Counted from the first letter of the stretch, positions 9,404 through 19,217 are shown. The stretch is DNA of 64,000 nt from Ancylobacter rudongensis (GCF_900100155.1 NZ_FMTP01000003.1:496001-560000); one strand, 5' to 3'. Translations and numbers: made by a program. Notes: generated by a model not told the origin, from the letters alone.

Positions 9404-10627
9404 ATGGACCTGGCCACGCTGCGCACGCGCGCGCCCCTGTTCCTCGCCGTCTTCATCGACATCTTCTCCTTCGGCCTGATGTATCCGCTGATCGTTGCGC
9501 TCTTCGAGAGTCCATGGCTGACGAACGCCTATGGTCCGGCGACGCGCGACACGCTGCTGTCGCTGGCCTTCTCCCTGTTCCCGATCGGCATGTTCTTCGG
9601 CTCGTCGCTGCTCGGCGACCTGTCGGACGCGCTGGGCCGCCGGCGCACGCTGATGATCTGCATGGGCGGGCTGGCCGCAAGCTACGCGCTGATGGCGGTG
9701 GCGCTCTCCGTCGGGCATCTCTGGCTGTTCTTCCTCGGCCGCCTTTCCTCCGGGCTGATGGCCGGCACCGCGCCGATCGCCCAGGCGTCGGTCGTGGACG
9801 CCGTGCCGCCGGACCAACGCAGCGCCGCGATGGCGCAGGTCGTGCTGGTCAACACGATCGGTATGGTGGCGGGTCCGGCGATCGGCGGGCTGCTCGGCCA
9901 TTTCGAGCTGCGCCTGCCGCTCATTGTCGCTCTGGCGCTTTGCGTCGTTACACTCGTCAGCCTCAACGCGGCGCATTTTGCCCGGGATGAGTCCCGCCGC
10001 GCCCTCGTGCTCGACTGGCGGCAGCCGTTCCGCCTGCTGGCGCGGATCGGGGACCGGCCGGCGATCCTCATGCCGGCGGCGTCCTTCTTCCTCTTCCAGC
10101 TCGGGTTCCTCATCTACTACACCTTCATCCTCATCGAGATGCAGCGCTCCTATGGCTTCACGACGGCCGGGCTCGGCCTGTTCTCCATGGTGATGGGCAT
10201 CGGCTGCGCCGTCTCCTCCGCCGTCGGATTCGCGCTGGTTCGCGCGCGGCTCGGCAGCGACAAGGCGACCGCCCTCGTCGGCCTCGCTTTGTGCGGCTTC
10301 TGTCTCATCGCCAGCGCGCTGCCCCTGCCGGCCTGGGCCCAGGTGGCGCTCGGCTTCCTGTCGACCGCCAGCAACATTCTCGCCTTCATCACCCTGCTCG
10401 CCGCCATCTCCTCGGCGGTGGACGAGAGCGAGCGGGGCTGGGCGCTCGGCATCGCCAATGCGGGGGTCGCGCTTTCCGTCCTGATCGCCGGGTTGCTGAG
10501 CAGCCTGCTCGTTGTCCTGCCGGCCGATGCGTTCCTCGCGGCCGGGGGCGTCATCGTCCTGATCGCCCTCCTTCCCGGCCTCCGGCTGGCGGGGGCGACG
10601 GCCGCAGCCGGTCCCGAGTTGCGCTGA
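9404..10627 (+). CDS. Major facilitator superfamily transporter
   Basis: The 407-residue protein has about 12 hydrophobic segments. The loop between helices 2 and 3 carries GDLSDALGRRRTL, the MFS motif A (GxLxDrxGRrxxl), and helix 5 has a GPAIGGLLG motif C-like stretch typical of drug/H+ antiporters of the TetA type. The substrate cannot be told from sequence. GGAG lies 9 nt before the ATG at 9404; an in-frame ATG near 9317 is possible but lies inside the hisB promoter region. It stands alone, divergent from hisB and upstream of hslV. Confidence 0.85.
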   Translation: MDLATLRTRAPLFLAVFIDIFSFGLMYPLIVALFESPWLTNAYGPATRDTLLSLAFSLFPIGMFFGSSLLGDLSDALGRRRTLMICMGGLAASYALMAVALSVGHLWLFFLGRLSSGLMAGTAPIAQASVVDAVPPDQRSAAMAQVVLVNTIGMVAGPAIGGLLGHFELRLPLIVALALCVVTLVSLNAAHFARDESRRALVLDWRQPFRLLARIGDRPAILMPAASFFLFQLGFLIYYTFILIEMQRSYGFTTAGLGLFSMVMGIGCAVSSAVGFALVRARLGSDKATALVGLALCGFCLIASALPLPAWAQVALGFLSTASNILAFITLLAAISSAVDESERGWALGIANAGVALSVLIAGLLSSLLVVLPADAFLAAGGVIVLIALLPGLRLAGATAAAGPELR

Positions 10628-10646
10628 CGCGTTGAAGACTTAAGTA

Positions 10647-10667
10647 AGGGCGCATGTGACGCGCCCT
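10647..10667 (+). terminator. Hairpin between the MFS gene and hslV
   Basis: A perfect 7-bp inverted repeat (AGGGCGC, 10647-10653; GCGCCCT, 10661-10667) has the loop ATGTGAC. There is no T-tract, so it may be a weak terminator for the transporter gene or structure in the hslV leader, 16 nt before the hslV ATG. Confidence 0.45.
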
Positions 10668-10683
10668 CGATACAGAGTCCTTG

Positions 10684-11229
10684 ATGACCCATTCCCCCGA
10701 TACGATCTACGGCACCACCATCGTCTCCGTCCGCGCTGACGGGCGTGTCGCCATTGGCGGCGACGGGCAGGTGACGCTCGGCAACACGGTGATGAAATCC
10801 AACGCGCGCAAGGTGCGCCGGCTCGGCAAGGGCGATGTGATCGGCGGTTTCGCCGGCGCCACGGCGGACGCCTTCACCCTGTTCGAGCGGCTGGAAACCA
10901 AGCTGGAGCAGTATCCCGGCCAGCTGCAGCGCGCCTGCGTCGAGCTTGCCAAGGACTGGCGCACCGATCGCTATCTGCGCCGGCTGGAGGCGATGATGAT
11001 CGTGGCCGACGCCAACATCACCCTCGTGCTCACCGGCACCGGCGACGTGCTAGAACCGGAAAACGGCATCGCCGCCATCGGCTCGGGCGGCGGCTTCGCG
11101 CTGGCGGCGGCCCGCGCGCTCGCCGACAGCGGCAGGGACGCCGAGGCCATCGTGCGCAAGAGCCTCGCCATCGCCGCCGAGATCTGCATCTACACCAACC
11201 ACAATGTGGTGGTGGAGACCATCGGGTGA
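10684..11229 (+). CDS. hslV: ATP-dependent protease, peptidase subunit HslV
   Basis: HslV (181 residues) forms the proteolytic double hexamer of the HslUV protease and acts in the cytosol. The catalytic N-terminal threonine is in GTTIVSVR (Thr11), so about ten residues must be removed, as in other alphaproteobacterial HslV proteins with N-terminal extensions. Gly/Asp residues [15 protein letters not shown] and the Lys in KVRRLG follow the proteasome beta fold. The ATG at 10684 is preferred over the TTG directly before it. Its stop overlaps the GTG of the membrane-protein gene by 4 nt. Confidence 0.95.
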   Translation: MTHSPDTIYGTTIVSVRADGRVAIGGDGQVTLGNTVMKSNARKVRRLGKGDVIGGFAGATADAFTLFERLETKLEQYPGQLQRACVELAKDWRTDRYLRRLEAMMIVADANITLVLTGTGDVLEPENGIAAIGSGGGFALAAARALADSGRDAEAIVRKSLAIAAEICIYTNHNVVVETIG

Positions 11230-12320
11230 GGATTTCCGACCGCACCATCCTCATCGCCACCGAGCGCGGCGTCATCACCCCGGACCAGGCGGAGCGCCTG
11301 CGCGCGCTGGAAGTGGAGCTGGCGCCCGGCACCAGCACCGACGCCGCCCTCCCGCCGCCGGAGGACGACGAGCGGCTGCGCTTCATCACCGGCTTCGGCG
11401 ACATCTTCGTCACCATCGGGCTGGCGCTGTTCCTCGGGGCGCTGGGCTATTTCGGCGACGTGCTCGGCGCGGCCGGCATGTGGGCCGTGATCGGCGCAGC
11501 CAGCTGGCTGCTTGCGGAATTCTTCACCCGCGTGCAGCGCATGGCCCTGCCGAGCATCGTGCTGCTGGTGGTGTTCTGCGCCTCGGTGTTCATGGCGGCG
11601 TCCACCTGGCTCGGCAGCACCCTTCCTCTCATTCCGAGCCTCGCGTCGCTCGGCGAGGATCCGCTCACCCTGGCGCTGGCGGGTCTGGCGACGCTGCTCG
11701 CCGTGACCCTGCATTACTGGCGCTTCCGGGTGCCGATCACCCTTGCCGCCGGCGCCGCAGCGGTGGTCGCGATCGTGGTCGGCCTGGTCGCTGCCGCGGC
11801 GCCCGGCGGTATCGAGGCGGCGATCAATCCGGTGCTGATGGTGTGCGGCCTCTGCGTCTTTGCCCTCGCCATGCGCTTCGACATCAGCGATCCGCAGCGG
11901 CTGACGCGGCGGACCGATATCGCCTTCTGGCTGCATCTGCTGGCGGCGCCGCTGATCGTGCACCCGCTGATCCGTGGCTTCATCTGGCCGGACGGCGCGC
12001 CCGGCGAGGCCAGCGCGGTGCCGATGCTGGCGGTGTTCGCCGGGCTCGGCGTGGTCGCGGTGCTGATCGACCGCCGCGCGCTGCTGGTCTCCGGTCTCGC
12101 TTATGCCGGCATCGCCTTCGCCTCGCTGATCAAGGTCAGCGGCTTTGCCGGCAGCTCGACGCCGCTGACCCTCTTCATTCTCGGCGCCTTCATCCTGCTG
12201 CTCAGCGCCCTGTGGCACCCGCTGCGTCGGGCCGTGCTCGCCGTGCTGCCGGCCCGGCTGGCCCGGCGCCTGCCGCATCCGAACGTCCTTCCCACCCCCG
12301 ATATTGCATCATCATCATGA
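11226..12320 (+). CDS. DUF2157-like polytopic membrane protein between hslV and hslU
   Basis: A soluble N-terminal segment (about 1-55; [23 protein letters not shown] is the DUF2157-type start) precedes nine or ten hydrophobic helices over 364 residues. No transporter or enzyme motif is visible. The GTG start overlaps the hslV stop (GTGA) and the TGA stop overlaps the hslU ATG (ATGA), so it is translated between the two subunits of one protease. The family assignment is by general architecture and is moderately sure. An open alternative frame through the same DNA, continuous with hslU, shows no family features. Confidence 0.75.
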   Translation: MRISDRTILIATERGVITPDQAERLRALEVELAPGTSTDAALPPPEDDERLRFITGFGDIFVTIGLALFLGALGYFGDVLGAAGMWAVIGAASWLLAEFFTRVQRMALPSIVLLVVFCASVFMAASTWLGSTLPLIPSLASLGEDPLTLALAGLATLLAVTLHYWRFRVPITLAAGAAAVVAIVVGLVAAAAPGGIEAAINPVLMVCGLCVFALAMRFDISDPQRLTRRTDIAFWLHLLAAPLIVHPLIRGFIWPDGAPGEASAVPMLAVFAGLGVVAVLIDRRALLVSGLAYAGIAFASLIKVSGFAGSSTPLTLFILGAFILLLSALWHPLRRAVLAVLPARLARRLPHPNVLPTPDIASSS

Positions 12321-13624
12321 CCAGCTTCTCGCCCCGCGAAATCGTCTCCGAGCTCGACCGCTACATTGTCGGCCAGCACAAGGCCAAGCGCGCGGTCGCC
12401 ATCGCGCTGCGCAACCGCTGGCGCCGCCAGCAGCTGGAGGGCCAGCTGCGCGAGGAGGTGCTGCCGAAGAACATTTTGATGATCGGCCCCACCGGCGTCG
12501 GCAAGACGGAGATCTCCCGCCGCCTCGCCCGGCTGGCCGGCGCGCCCTTCCTCAAGGTCGAGGCGACCAAGTTCACCGAGGTCGGCTATGTCGGCCGCGA
12601 TGTCGAACAGATCATCCGCGACCTGGTCGAAATCGGCATCGGCCTGGTGCGCGAGGTGCGCCGAAAGGGCGTCGAGGCCAAGGCGCATCTGGCCGCCGAG
12701 GAGCGGGTGCTCGACGCGCTGGTCGGCGCCACCGCCTCGTCAGGCACCCGCGAGAGCTTCCGCAAGAAGCTGCGCGACGGGCTGATGGACGACAAGGAGA
12801 TCGAGATCGAGCTCACCTCCAGCGGCCAGGGCATGCCGATGTTCGAGATTCCCGGCATGCCCGGGGCGCAGATGGGCGCCGTCTCCATCGGCGACATGCT
12901 CGGCAAGGCCTTTGGCGGCCGCTCCAAGCCGCGCCGGGTCACGGTGAAGGACGCCCATCCGCTGCTGCTCTCGGAAGAAGCCGACAAGCTGATCGACCAG
13001 GAAGCCATCGTGCAGGAGGCCATCCGCTCGGTGGAGGAGAACGGCATCGTCTTCCTCGACGAGATCGACAAGATCGCCGGTTCCGAGCGGCGCGGCGGCG
13101 CGGACGTGTCGCGCGAGGGCGTGCAGCGCGACCTGCTGCCGCTGATCGAGGGCACCACCGTCTCGACCAAGCACGGGGCGGTGAAGACCGACCACATCCT
13201 GTTCATCGCCTCCGGCGCCTTCCACGTCTCCAAGCCCTCGGACCTGCTGCCCGAACTTCAGGGCCGGCTGCCGATCCGGGTCGAGCTGGAAGCGCTGACG
13301 CGGGAGGATTTCACCCGCATCCTCACCGAAACCGAGGCGAGCCTGGTCAAGCAGTCGGTGGCGCTGATGGGCACGGAAGGGGTCGAGCTCATCATCACCG
13401 AGGACGCGGTGGCCGCCATCGCCGACATCGCCGTGCAGGTAAATGCCAGCGTCGAGAACATCGGCGCGCGGCGGCTGCAGACGGTGATCGAGCGGGTGCT
13501 GGACGACCTGTCCTTCACCGCCCCGGACCGCGCCGGCGACAAGGTGGTGGTCGATGGCGACTATGTCCGCTCCCGCGTCGCCGACCTCGCCGGCAACACC
13601 GATCTCAGCCGCTACATCCTCTGA
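12317..13624 (+). CDS. hslU: HslU AAA+ ATPase subunit of the HslUV protease
   Basis: HslU (435 residues) unfolds substrates and feeds them to HslV. Walker [10 protein letters not shown] is at 57-64, Walker B is in [12 protein letters not shown], sensor/arginine motifs lie in [12 protein letters not shown] and [14 protein letters not shown]. The intermediate I-domain (about 110-240) has the pore and substrate region with the family segment [10 protein letters not shown]. The C-terminal end SRYIL matches the family and inserts into HslV. The ATG at 12317 overlaps the preceding stop. A parS site lies 34 bp after its stop codon. Confidence 0.97.
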   Translation: MTSFSPREIVSELDRYIVGQHKAKRAVAIALRNRWRRQQLEGQLREEVLPKNILMIGPTGVGKTEISRRLARLAGAPFLKVEATKFTEVGYVGRDVEQIIRDLVEIGIGLVREVRRKGVEAKAHLAAEERVLDALVGATASSGTRESFRKKLRDGLMDDKEIEIELTSSGQGMPMFEIPGMPGAQMGAVSIGDMLGKAFGGRSKPRRVTVKDAHPLLLSEEADKLIDQEAIVQEAIRSVEENGIVFLDEIDKIAGSERRGGADVSREGVQRDLLPLIEGTTVSTKHGAVKTDHILFIASGAFHVSKPSDLLPELQGRLPIRVELEALTREDFTRILTETEASLVKQSVALMGTEGVELIITEDAVAAIADIAVQVNASVENIGARRLQTVIERVLDDLSFTAPDRAGDKVVVDGDYVRSRVADLAGNTDLSRYIL

Positions 13625-13657
13625 TTCGGGCCCGGAACGAGTCCTGAGCCGGCTGAG

Positions 13658-13671
13658 GTTTCACGTGAAAC
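13658..13671. other. parS site (perfect 14-bp palindrome)
   Basis: GTTTCACGTGAAAC is the core of the chromosomal parS consensus TGTTTCACGTGAAACA, the ParB loading site. This copy is intergenic, just after hslU, and about 18 kb from parAB. Confidence 0.9.
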
Positions 13672-13926
13672 GGGAGCAGTCGGATAGTGACGCTGGAAAT
13701 ACCCCCGTCATGCTGAGGAGGCGGGCGGAGCCTGCCGTCTCGAAGCACGCAGGTGGCTAAACCGGCGTTGGCTCGGAAGGCGTCCCACATGCCCAGCAGG
13801 AACGGGATCGGCGATGTTCTGCGTCCTTCGAGGCTCGCTCCGCGAGCACCTCAGGATGACGAGGGGCATCATGCTGAGGAGCGGCCCATTGCCCCGCGTC
13901 TCGAAGCACGCAGGTCCACCGCACCG
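13672..13926. repeat. Cluster of REP-like palindromic repeats
   Basis: There is no gene in 13625-13926. Two direct copies (about 13707-13753 and 13867-13914) share GTCATGCTGAGGAG or a close variant at the start and TCTCGAAGCACGCAGG at the end. An inverted copy with TGCGTCCTTCGAGG and CACCTCAGGATGAC occupies about 13818-13860. This head/tail pattern (CATxCTGAGG ... CGAAGxACGCAG) is the common intergenic palindrome of Hyphomicrobiales genomes. The repeats end just before the stop codon of the Xre gene. Confidence 0.7.
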
Positions 13927-14292
13927 CTACCCCGGCCGCCCCAGAATCTTCAGCCGGCCAAGCAGTTCCGCGACCGCCTCCGGCGGCAGGGTGGCGATCT
14001 CGCGGGCGAGCAGGTTGGCCAGCTCGGTCGCCTCGGGCGAGAGGCCAGATGTGTCCACCACCACGCGCGGATCGGAAAGGTCGGCCAGCGCCCGCAGCGC
14101 CTCCGCCTCGTCCCAGATCACGTTGAAATAGGCCATGATGCGCTGAAGCATCAGCCAGGTCGGCTGGCCGCGCTTGCCATGTTCCAGCGCCGAGAGATAG
14201 GCGGCGGAGACGCCGATCGCTTCCGCCATCTGGCTCAGCGTCACCCCGCGCTCGGCCCGCAGCTCGCGCAGGCGGCGGCCGAACGGCGTCAC
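13927..14292 (-). CDS. Xre-family helix-turn-helix regulator
   Basis: The 121-residue protein begins TPFGRRLRELRAERG and has a Cro/CI helix-turn-helix at about 5-60 (TLSQMAEAIGVSAAYLSALEHGKRG). A C-terminal acidic helical part probably dimerises. The GTG start at 14292 overlaps the Smr-gene stop (GTGA); longer frames upstream run through smr. Family members next to mltA and smr are common in this bacterial order, but their targets are not known. Confidence 0.85.
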   Translation of the reverse strand: MTPFGRRLRELRAERGVTLSQMAEAIGVSAAYLSALEHGKRGQPTWLMLQRIMAYFNVIWDEAEALRALADLSDPRVVVDTSGLSPEATELANLLAREIATLPPEAVAELLGRLKILGRPG

Positions 14293-14897
14293 GGCCGGTC
14301 CCCCCGCAGCCGGCGCACCCGCACATAAAGCGCGCCCTCCCCGCCATGGCCACGCCCGGCGGTCTCGAAGCCGAGCACGATGGCGCGCAGCTCCGGCGCG
14401 CCGAGCCATTGCGGCACCAGCCGGCGCAGCACGCCGCGCCCGCCCTCGCCGGCAAGCATGCTCATCGCCTCGCCCTTGCCTGTGATAACAAGCACCAGCC
14501 CGTGGCCCTCGCCCTGCGCCCCGCGCAGAAAGGCGATCAGCCGTCCATGCGCGGCCGCCTGGGTCATGCCGTGCAGATCGAGCCGCGCATCCACCTCCGC
14601 CCCGCGCGACAGCCGGCGCCGCAGCTTCGGCTCCAGCGGGGCGAGCGGCGGCGGCGCGGGGGGCTTGGGGGCGGTCTTGGCAGCGACGGGTACGGCCTTT
14701 GTCAGCCGGACGGGCTTATCGGCGGCCGGCTCCGCCGCCGCCTCGACCACGCCGCCGGCCTCGGCCGTGAGAGTGGTCCGCTTCACCGGGCGGATCGGCC
14801 GGATCGAGCGGGTCACATGCTCCCACAGCGCCGTCTCCTCGGCATCGAGCGGGCGGCGCCGGCGGGGACGGGGGCGCGGATCGGGCGGCCCGGCCAT
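14289..14897 (-). CDS. Smr/MutS2-type endonuclease domain protein
   Basis: The 202-residue protein has a basic, Pro/Ala-rich N-terminal half (1-95) and a C-terminal Smr domain. DLHG at 107-110 and VITGKG near 138-143 are the signature motifs; LYVRVRRLRG closes the domain. Smr domains nick branched DNA or cleave RNA, and the stand-alone bacterial proteins remain poorly characterised. It sits between mltA and the Xre gene with overlapping codons on both sides, in the usual mltA-smr order of Hyphomicrobiales. A GTG one codon upstream of the ATG at 14897 is an equal alternative. Confidence 0.9.
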   Translation of the reverse strand: MAGPPDPRPRPRRRRPLDAEETALWEHVTRSIRPIRPVKRTTLTAEAGGVVEAAAEPAADKPVRLTKAVPVAAKTAPKPPAPPPLAPLEPKLRRRLSRGAEVDARLDLHGMTQAAAHGRLIAFLRGAQGEGHGLVLVITGKGEAMSMLAGEGGRGVLRRLVPQWLGAPELRAIVLGFETAGRGHGGEGALYVRVRRLRGDRP

Positions 14898-16189
14898 CAC
14901 GGTGTTTCCGACACGGCGGCGGGAAGCAGCGACGCTGCGGGTGCCGGTTCGGGCGCCGTCGCGGGCCTCGGCCTGGGCAGCGGCACACGGGCGCGGGCGG
15001 GATCGAGCGCGCGCGGCAGCAGCAGGGTGAAGCGGCCGGGATGCTGGATCCGTCCGGCCACGGTGCCCGCCTCATCGCCGGCGCCGAAGAAGATATCGGC
15101 CCGCGCCGGGCCGATAATGGCCGAGCCGGTGTCCTGCGCGATCATCAGCCTTTCGAACGGTTCGCTCGCCCCCTCCGGCCCGGTCGGCAGATCAGCGTCG
15201 AGATAGAAGGGCGTGCCGTAGACATGGATCGCCTTGTCCACCGCAATCGAGCGCCCCGCCATCAGCGGCAGGCCCTGTGCGCCCACCGCCCCGTCCTCGG
15301 CCGTCAGCTCATGGGCGATGCGGAAGAAGATGTAGGAACGGTTTTCCCGCATCAGCGCGCGGCCCTCCTCCGGGTGCGCCGCGATATAGGCACGGATGGC
15401 GTCCATCGACATCTTCTCGCGCGGCACCAGCCCGCGCTCGATCAGCAGCCGACCGATCGGCGTATAGGGCTGGCCGTTATGTCCGTCATAGTTCAGCCGC
15501 AGCACCTCGCCATCGGGCAGGCGAACCCGCACCGAGCCCTGAATATGGGCGAAGAAGGCATCCGCCGGGTCGCGGATCCAGGCCACCACCGCGCCCTCAT
15601 CGCCGAGCGCCCCGTCCTCGATGGCGGCACGGTCGTGATAGGGCACCAGAGCGCCGTCCACCTTGCGGAAGGCGCCGCTCTTATTGGTCGGCGGCCCGCC
15701 GCCGGGCGGCGATTCGATGACGAGATCGGCCGGGCGGGCATAGAGCGGGGTGGCGAAGTCGCCCGAGCGGGTGCGCGACCCCTCGACCTCCGGCTCGTAA
15801 TAGCCGGTGAGGAAGCCGTTGGCCTGCTCCAGCGCGGTGATCGTATAGGGGCGGAATTCCTTCTCGAAGAATCGTCGCGCCACCGCGTCGCTCGGCTGCC
15901 TCGGCAGCCGCGCCGCCCGGGCACAGATCGGCCGCAGGGCTGAGAAGACCTGGCGGGGCGGGGTGACACGATCACCCTTGCGGGCAATCGCGCCGCAGCT
16001 GCGGCGGAAGGCGGTGAGAGCCTTGGCGTGGTCGTCCTGCGCCCAGCCGGGCAGCTCGGCAAAGCGGGTCGGCTCAAGCACCGCTTGCGGAAACAGCGGC
16101 GCCGGCGCGGCGCGCGCAGTCCCCGCGCCCAGGAGAAGGGCGCCGGTCAAAGTCCCGGAAAGGGCGATAATGAGAAGGAAAGCGCGCAC
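14897..16189 (-). CDS. mltA: Membrane-bound lytic murein transglycosylase A
   Basis: MltA (430 residues) cleaves peptidoglycan glycan strands, leaving 1,6-anhydro ends. It has an N-terminal hydrophobic signal segment (1-27) without a lipobox cysteine, so it is probably secreted or membrane-anchored rather than a lipoprotein. The MltA domain includes GFLTGYYEPEVEGS, and the C-terminal 3D domain shows AQDTGSAIIGPARADIFFG with the conserved aspartates including the catalytic one. It lies 12 bp after the Tim44-like gene, and its stop overlaps the Smr gene. Confidence 0.93.
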   Translation of the reverse strand: MRAFLLIIALSGTLTGALLLGAGTARAAPAPLFPQAVLEPTRFAELPGWAQDDHAKALTAFRRSCGAIARKGDRVTPPRQVFSALRPICARAARLPRQPSDAVARRFFEKEFRPYTITALEQANGFLTGYYEPEVEGSRTRSGDFATPLYARPADLVIESPPGGGPPTNKSGAFRKVDGALVPYHDRAAIEDGALGDEGAVVAWIRDPADAFFAHIQGSVRVRLPDGEVLRLNYDGHNGQPYTPIGRLLIERGLVPREKMSMDAIRAYIAAHPEEGRALMRENRSYIFFRIAHELTAEDGAVGAQGLPLMAGRSIAVDKAIHVYGTPFYLDADLPTGPEGASEPFERLMIAQDTGSAIIGPARADIFFGAGDEAGTVAGRIQHPGRFTLLLPRALDPARARVPLPRPRPATAPEPAPAASLLPAAVSETP

Positions 16190-16201
16190 CGCGCCATCTT
16201 C

Positions 16202-16930
16202 TCACGAAGCCGCTTCGGTGGCGACAAGCTTCCAGTTGGGATCACGGGCGCCGAGCTCGCGGGCGAAGGTCCACACATCGGTGACGTCGGCGACCTGCTC
16301 GGGATCGCCATCGACCACGCCGCCCGTCTTGTCGCGGGTGACGGAAATCAGCTGCGACAGGAAGCGCACGGTGATCTGCGCCGAGCGGCCGCGGGCATCG
16401 GCCTCGATGATGTCGGCCTTCTCGATGCCGACGAACTGCGTCTCCATCGTCTCGCCACGCTGCTCGCGCTCTGCGATGGCGGCGGCGAAGCCCTCGAACA
16501 CGTCACGCGCCAGCAGGTCCTTGAGCGCGGCGCGGTCGCCATGGGCGAAGGCGACGACGATCATCTCATAGGCGGCGCGGGCGCCGGTGAGGAAGTGCTT
16601 GGCGTCGAAATCGCGCTCCTGCGCGGCAATGGCGTCGAGGCCGTTGGCCACCGCCGAGCCGACCTCGGCCACGCCCGCCCAGCGCGCCGGCGCGGGTTCC
16701 GCGTCCTCCAGCGGCTCGACCGGCGCGGGCACGGCCGGCTTGTCATTGGCGGCGCCGGGGAAATTCACCACCTTGTCGGGAGCGCCCACCGGCGCCTTGG
16801 CGGCATCACGGCGCGAATAGGGGTCGTAGGGCGGCCGCTCGCGCCCTGTCCGCTGCCCCAGCACGCTCCGCAGCCGTATGAAAATGAACACGGCGAGGGC
16901 CAGGAAGATGATCGTATAAATGTCGAACAC
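16202..16930 (-). CDS. Tim44/TimA-like membrane-anchored protein
   Basis: The 242-residue protein has a single N-terminal transmembrane helix (IYTIIFLALAVFIFIRLR), a charged linker with RTGRERPPYDPYS, and a C-terminal Tim44-like domain (about 85-242). The domain is NTF2-like, as in mitochondrial Tim44, and the alphaproteobacterial proteins (TimA) are inner-membrane proteins of uncertain role in protein or envelope assembly. I chose the GTG at 16930, where the family N-terminus FDIYTIIFLAL begins; the ribosome site is weak. It heads the mltA-smr-xre operon and is divergent from secB. Confidence 0.88.
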   Translation of the reverse strand: MFDIYTIIFLALAVFIFIRLRSVLGQRTGRERPPYDPYSRRDAAKAPVGAPDKVVNFPGAANDKPAVPAPVEPLEDAEPAPARWAGVAEVGSAVANGLDAIAAQERDFDAKHFLTGARAAYEMIVVAFAHGDRAALKDLLARDVFEGFAAAIAEREQRGETMETQFVGIEKADIIEADARGRSAQITVRFLSQLISVTRDKTGGVVDGDPEQVADVTDVWTFARELGARDPNWKLVATEAAS

Positions 16931-17382
16931 GTCGCAGTTCGCCGCTGTTGGCCCCGCCGGAGCCGTTCCGGCGCGGGACTGAACATCATGTGGTGCCGGC
17001 GCGGCGGCTTCCAAGGAAGAACCGACCCGTTCACATGACCTATTTACGACGTCTGGCCGATTTCGCCACCCCGTCCCTGCCCCAGGGTCATCACATCGGG
17101 CGGAACAGGGGAAGGCGAACAGCGCGGCCGGACATCCATCCGCACAGTAGAGCAAGCCGGCGGCTTCCGCCAAGCGGCGTGGTTCGAGGTCTGGTCCGGG
17201 GCTTGGCGCCCTGGCATGCCAGAACCCACCGGAAACGGCGCCGCACCGCGCTTGTGAGCCGCATCCAACCGTGTTAGCGACACCCGCCCCTTGAAAGACC
17301 GGCTGAGGCGGGATCCCCGACCCAGCGGCACCATCGCCGGCGCCCCGGATGGCCGATTCCGGCGAACCCCACGGAGAAACCT
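16931..17382. other. 452-bp divergent intergenic region, no gene seen
   Basis: The region separates the Tim44-like gene from secB and must hold both promoters. Open frames crossing it have no start signals or family similarity. The secB side ends with GGAG 8 nt before the ATG. I found no convincing -35/-10 pair or RNA structure. Confidence 0.5.
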
Positions 17383-17847
17383 ATGGCTGAGACCGACAAC
17401 GCCCAGATGCCGACGCTGCAGGTACTGACGCAGTACACGAAAGACCTGTCCTTCGAAAATCCGGGCGCGCCGGAATCGCTGGTCGTGAAGGGCCAGCCGC
17501 AGATCGGCATCCAGATCAACGTCAATGCCAAGCCGATGCGCGAAGGCTCGGAATATGAAGTCGAGCTGAAGGTCGAGGCCAAGGCCGAGCTGAACGGCAA
17601 GACGCTGTTCGCGCTGGAGCTGGTCTATGCCGGCATCTTCCGCGCCCAGAACGTGGCGCAGGAGACCATCCACCCCTTCATCCTGATCGAATGCCCGCGC
17701 ATGCTGTTCCCCTTCGCGCGGCAGATCGTCGCCGACACGGTGCGCAATGGCGGCTTCCCGCCGCTGATGATCGATCCGGTGGACTTCGTCACCCTCTATC
17801 GCCAGCGCATGGCGCAGCAGGCGCCGAGCAACGTGCTCGCCTCCTGA
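17383..17847 (+). CDS. secB: Protein-export chaperone SecB
   Basis: SecB (154 residues) is a tetrameric cytosolic chaperone that keeps preproteins unfolded for SecA. The family signatures are visible: [18 protein letters not shown] at the start, [27 protein letters not shown] in the beta sheet, and [36 protein letters not shown] in the helical C-terminal half. It is monocistronic here, convergent with dnaQ. Confidence 0.97.
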   Translation: MAETDNAQMPTLQVLTQYTKDLSFENPGAPESLVVKGQPQIGIQINVNAKPMREGSEYEVELKVEAKAELNGKTLFALELVYAGIFRAQNVAQETIHPFILIECPRMLFPFARQIVADTVRNGGFPPLMIDPVDFVTLYRQRMAQQAPSNVLAS

Positions 17848-17890
17848 CGCAGGCCTTTCGATCCTGAGCCTTACAGCACGGCCGGCGGCG

Positions 17891-18589
17891 TCAGCTTCCG
17901 GCCGTGTAGTCTTTCCAGATGGCGTTCTCGCCCAGCGTGGCGATGAAGGCGGCATGGGCGGCGGCCTCCGCCTCGTGCCGGCGCGGCGCCAGCGGGCGCG
18001 GACGCTGCATCGGGCTCGCCACCTGGCCCTCGATCACGACGACGGTGGCCTCCGAGGCGGTCAGGCTCAGCGCCGTCTGCTTGCCGCCACACAGTTCGGC
18101 ATAGACCTCCGCCAGCAATTCGGAATCCAGCAGCGCTCCGTGCTTGGTGCGGCGCGAGCTGTTGATGCCGTAGCGGTTCATCAGGTCGTCGAGACGATTC
18201 GACGCACCCGGATGCCGCCGCCGCGCCAGCGAGAGCGTGTCGATCACCCGGTCGAAGGTCAGCACCGGCCGGCCTATCTTCGCCAGCTCCGCATTGAGGA
18301 AGCCGATGTCGAAGGCGGCGTTGTGAATCACCAGCGGATCGCCGGCGATGAAGGCGAGGAAATCGTCCACCACCTGGGCGAAGAGCGGCTTGTCGGCGAG
18401 GAATTCGCTCGACAGCCCATGGACGTTGAACGCCTCCACCGGCATGTCGCGCTGGGGGTTGAGATAGACGTGGTAGACCTGCCCCGTCGGGATGCGGTTA
18501 TAGATCTCGACGCAGCCGATCTCGACCAGCCGGTCGCCGGTGAGCGGGTTGAGGCCGGTGGTCTCGGTGTCGAGCACGATCTCACGCAT
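17891..18589 (-). CDS. dnaQ: DNA polymerase III epsilon subunit (3'-5' proofreading exonuclease)
   Basis: DnaQ (232 residues) has a DEDDh exonuclease domain: Exo I DTETTG at 7-12, Exo II in [11 protein letters not shown], and Exo III in [15 protein letters not shown] with the catalytic His. The C-terminal tail (about 190-232) is the region that binds the polymerase alpha subunit. It is the last gene of the ppsR-maf-aroE-coaE-dnaQ operon, and its ATG lies inside coaE (8-nt overlap). Confidence 0.96.
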   Translation of the reverse strand: MREIVLDTETTGLNPLTGDRLVEIGCVEIYNRIPTGQVYHVYLNPQRDMPVEAFNVHGLSSEFLADKPLFAQVVDDFLAFIAGDPLVIHNAAFDIGFLNAELAKIGRPVLTFDRVIDTLSLARRRHPGASNRLDDLMNRYGINSSRRTKHGALLDSELLAEVYAELCGGKQTALSLTASEATVVVIEGQVASPMQRPRPLAPRRHEAEAAAHAAFIATLGENAIWKDYTAGS

Positions 18590-19217
18590 CGCCGTCTTCC
18601 TTGTTCGCGTTCCCGCCGCGCGCCGCCCGCAGCTGGTGCAGCAGCTCTGCCACGGCGGCCCGGGCATGGTCCAGCCCGTGGCGGGTATCGAGCACATGAT
18701 CGGCGCGCCGGCGCTTCTCGGCATCCGGCATCTGCCGGGCGAGGATGGCGGCGAAAGTCTCTTCGCTCATGCCGGGCCGGGCCATCACCCGCGCACGCTG
18801 GACGTCTTCCGGCGCGGTCACGACAAGCACGGCATCGACCCGGTCTTGCGCGCCGGTCTCATAAAGCAGCGGGATGTCGAGCACGGCGATAGGTTCGCCC
18901 GCCTCGGCCGCCTGGTCGAGGAAGGCTTTTTCCCGCGCCCGCACCAGCGGGTGAACGATGGCTTCCAGCCGCTTCATCGCCTCGTCATTGCCGAACACAC
19001 GGGCGCCCAGCAGCGCGCGGTCGACCCGCCCGTCCACCACCACGCCGGGAAAGGCCGCCTCGACCGGGGCGGCCCCTTCCGCGCCATAGAGTGCGTGCAC
19101 CGCCGCATCCGCATCGTGCACCGGCACGCCGAGCTCGCGGAAAATCTGCGCCGTGGTCGATTTGCCCATGCCGATCGAGCCGGTCAGGCCGAGCCGGAAG
19201 GGCAGGCGAGGGCTCAC
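18582..19217 (-). CDS. coaE: Dephospho-CoA kinase
   Basis: CoaE (211 residues) phosphorylates the 3'-OH of dephospho-CoA, the last step of coenzyme A synthesis. The P-loop [11 protein letters not shown] covers 11-21, and the [11 protein letters not shown] and IPLLYETG segments are the family motifs. The GTG start at 19217 overlaps the aroE stop (GTGA). With coaA at 5 kb, two CoA-pathway genes are present in the window. Confidence 0.95.
   Translation of the reverse strand: MSPRLPFRLGLTGSIGMGKSTTAQIFRELGVPVHDADAAVHALYGAEGAAPVEAAFPGVVVDGRVDRALLGARVFGNDEAMKRLEAIVHPLVRAREKAFLDQAAEAGEPIAVLDIPLLYETGAQDRVDAVLVVTAPEDVQRARVMARPGMSEETFAAILARQMPDAEKRRRADHVLDTRHGLDHARAAVAELLHQLRAARGGNANKEDGDA

Noticed and set aside
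11204-12316. Open frame overlapping the DUF2157 gene and continuous with hslU, giving an apparent 806-residue protein
   Set aside because: The part before 12317 is Arg/Pro-rich, has no family features and lies in another frame of a membrane-protein gene with proper overlaps; high GC leaves few stops.
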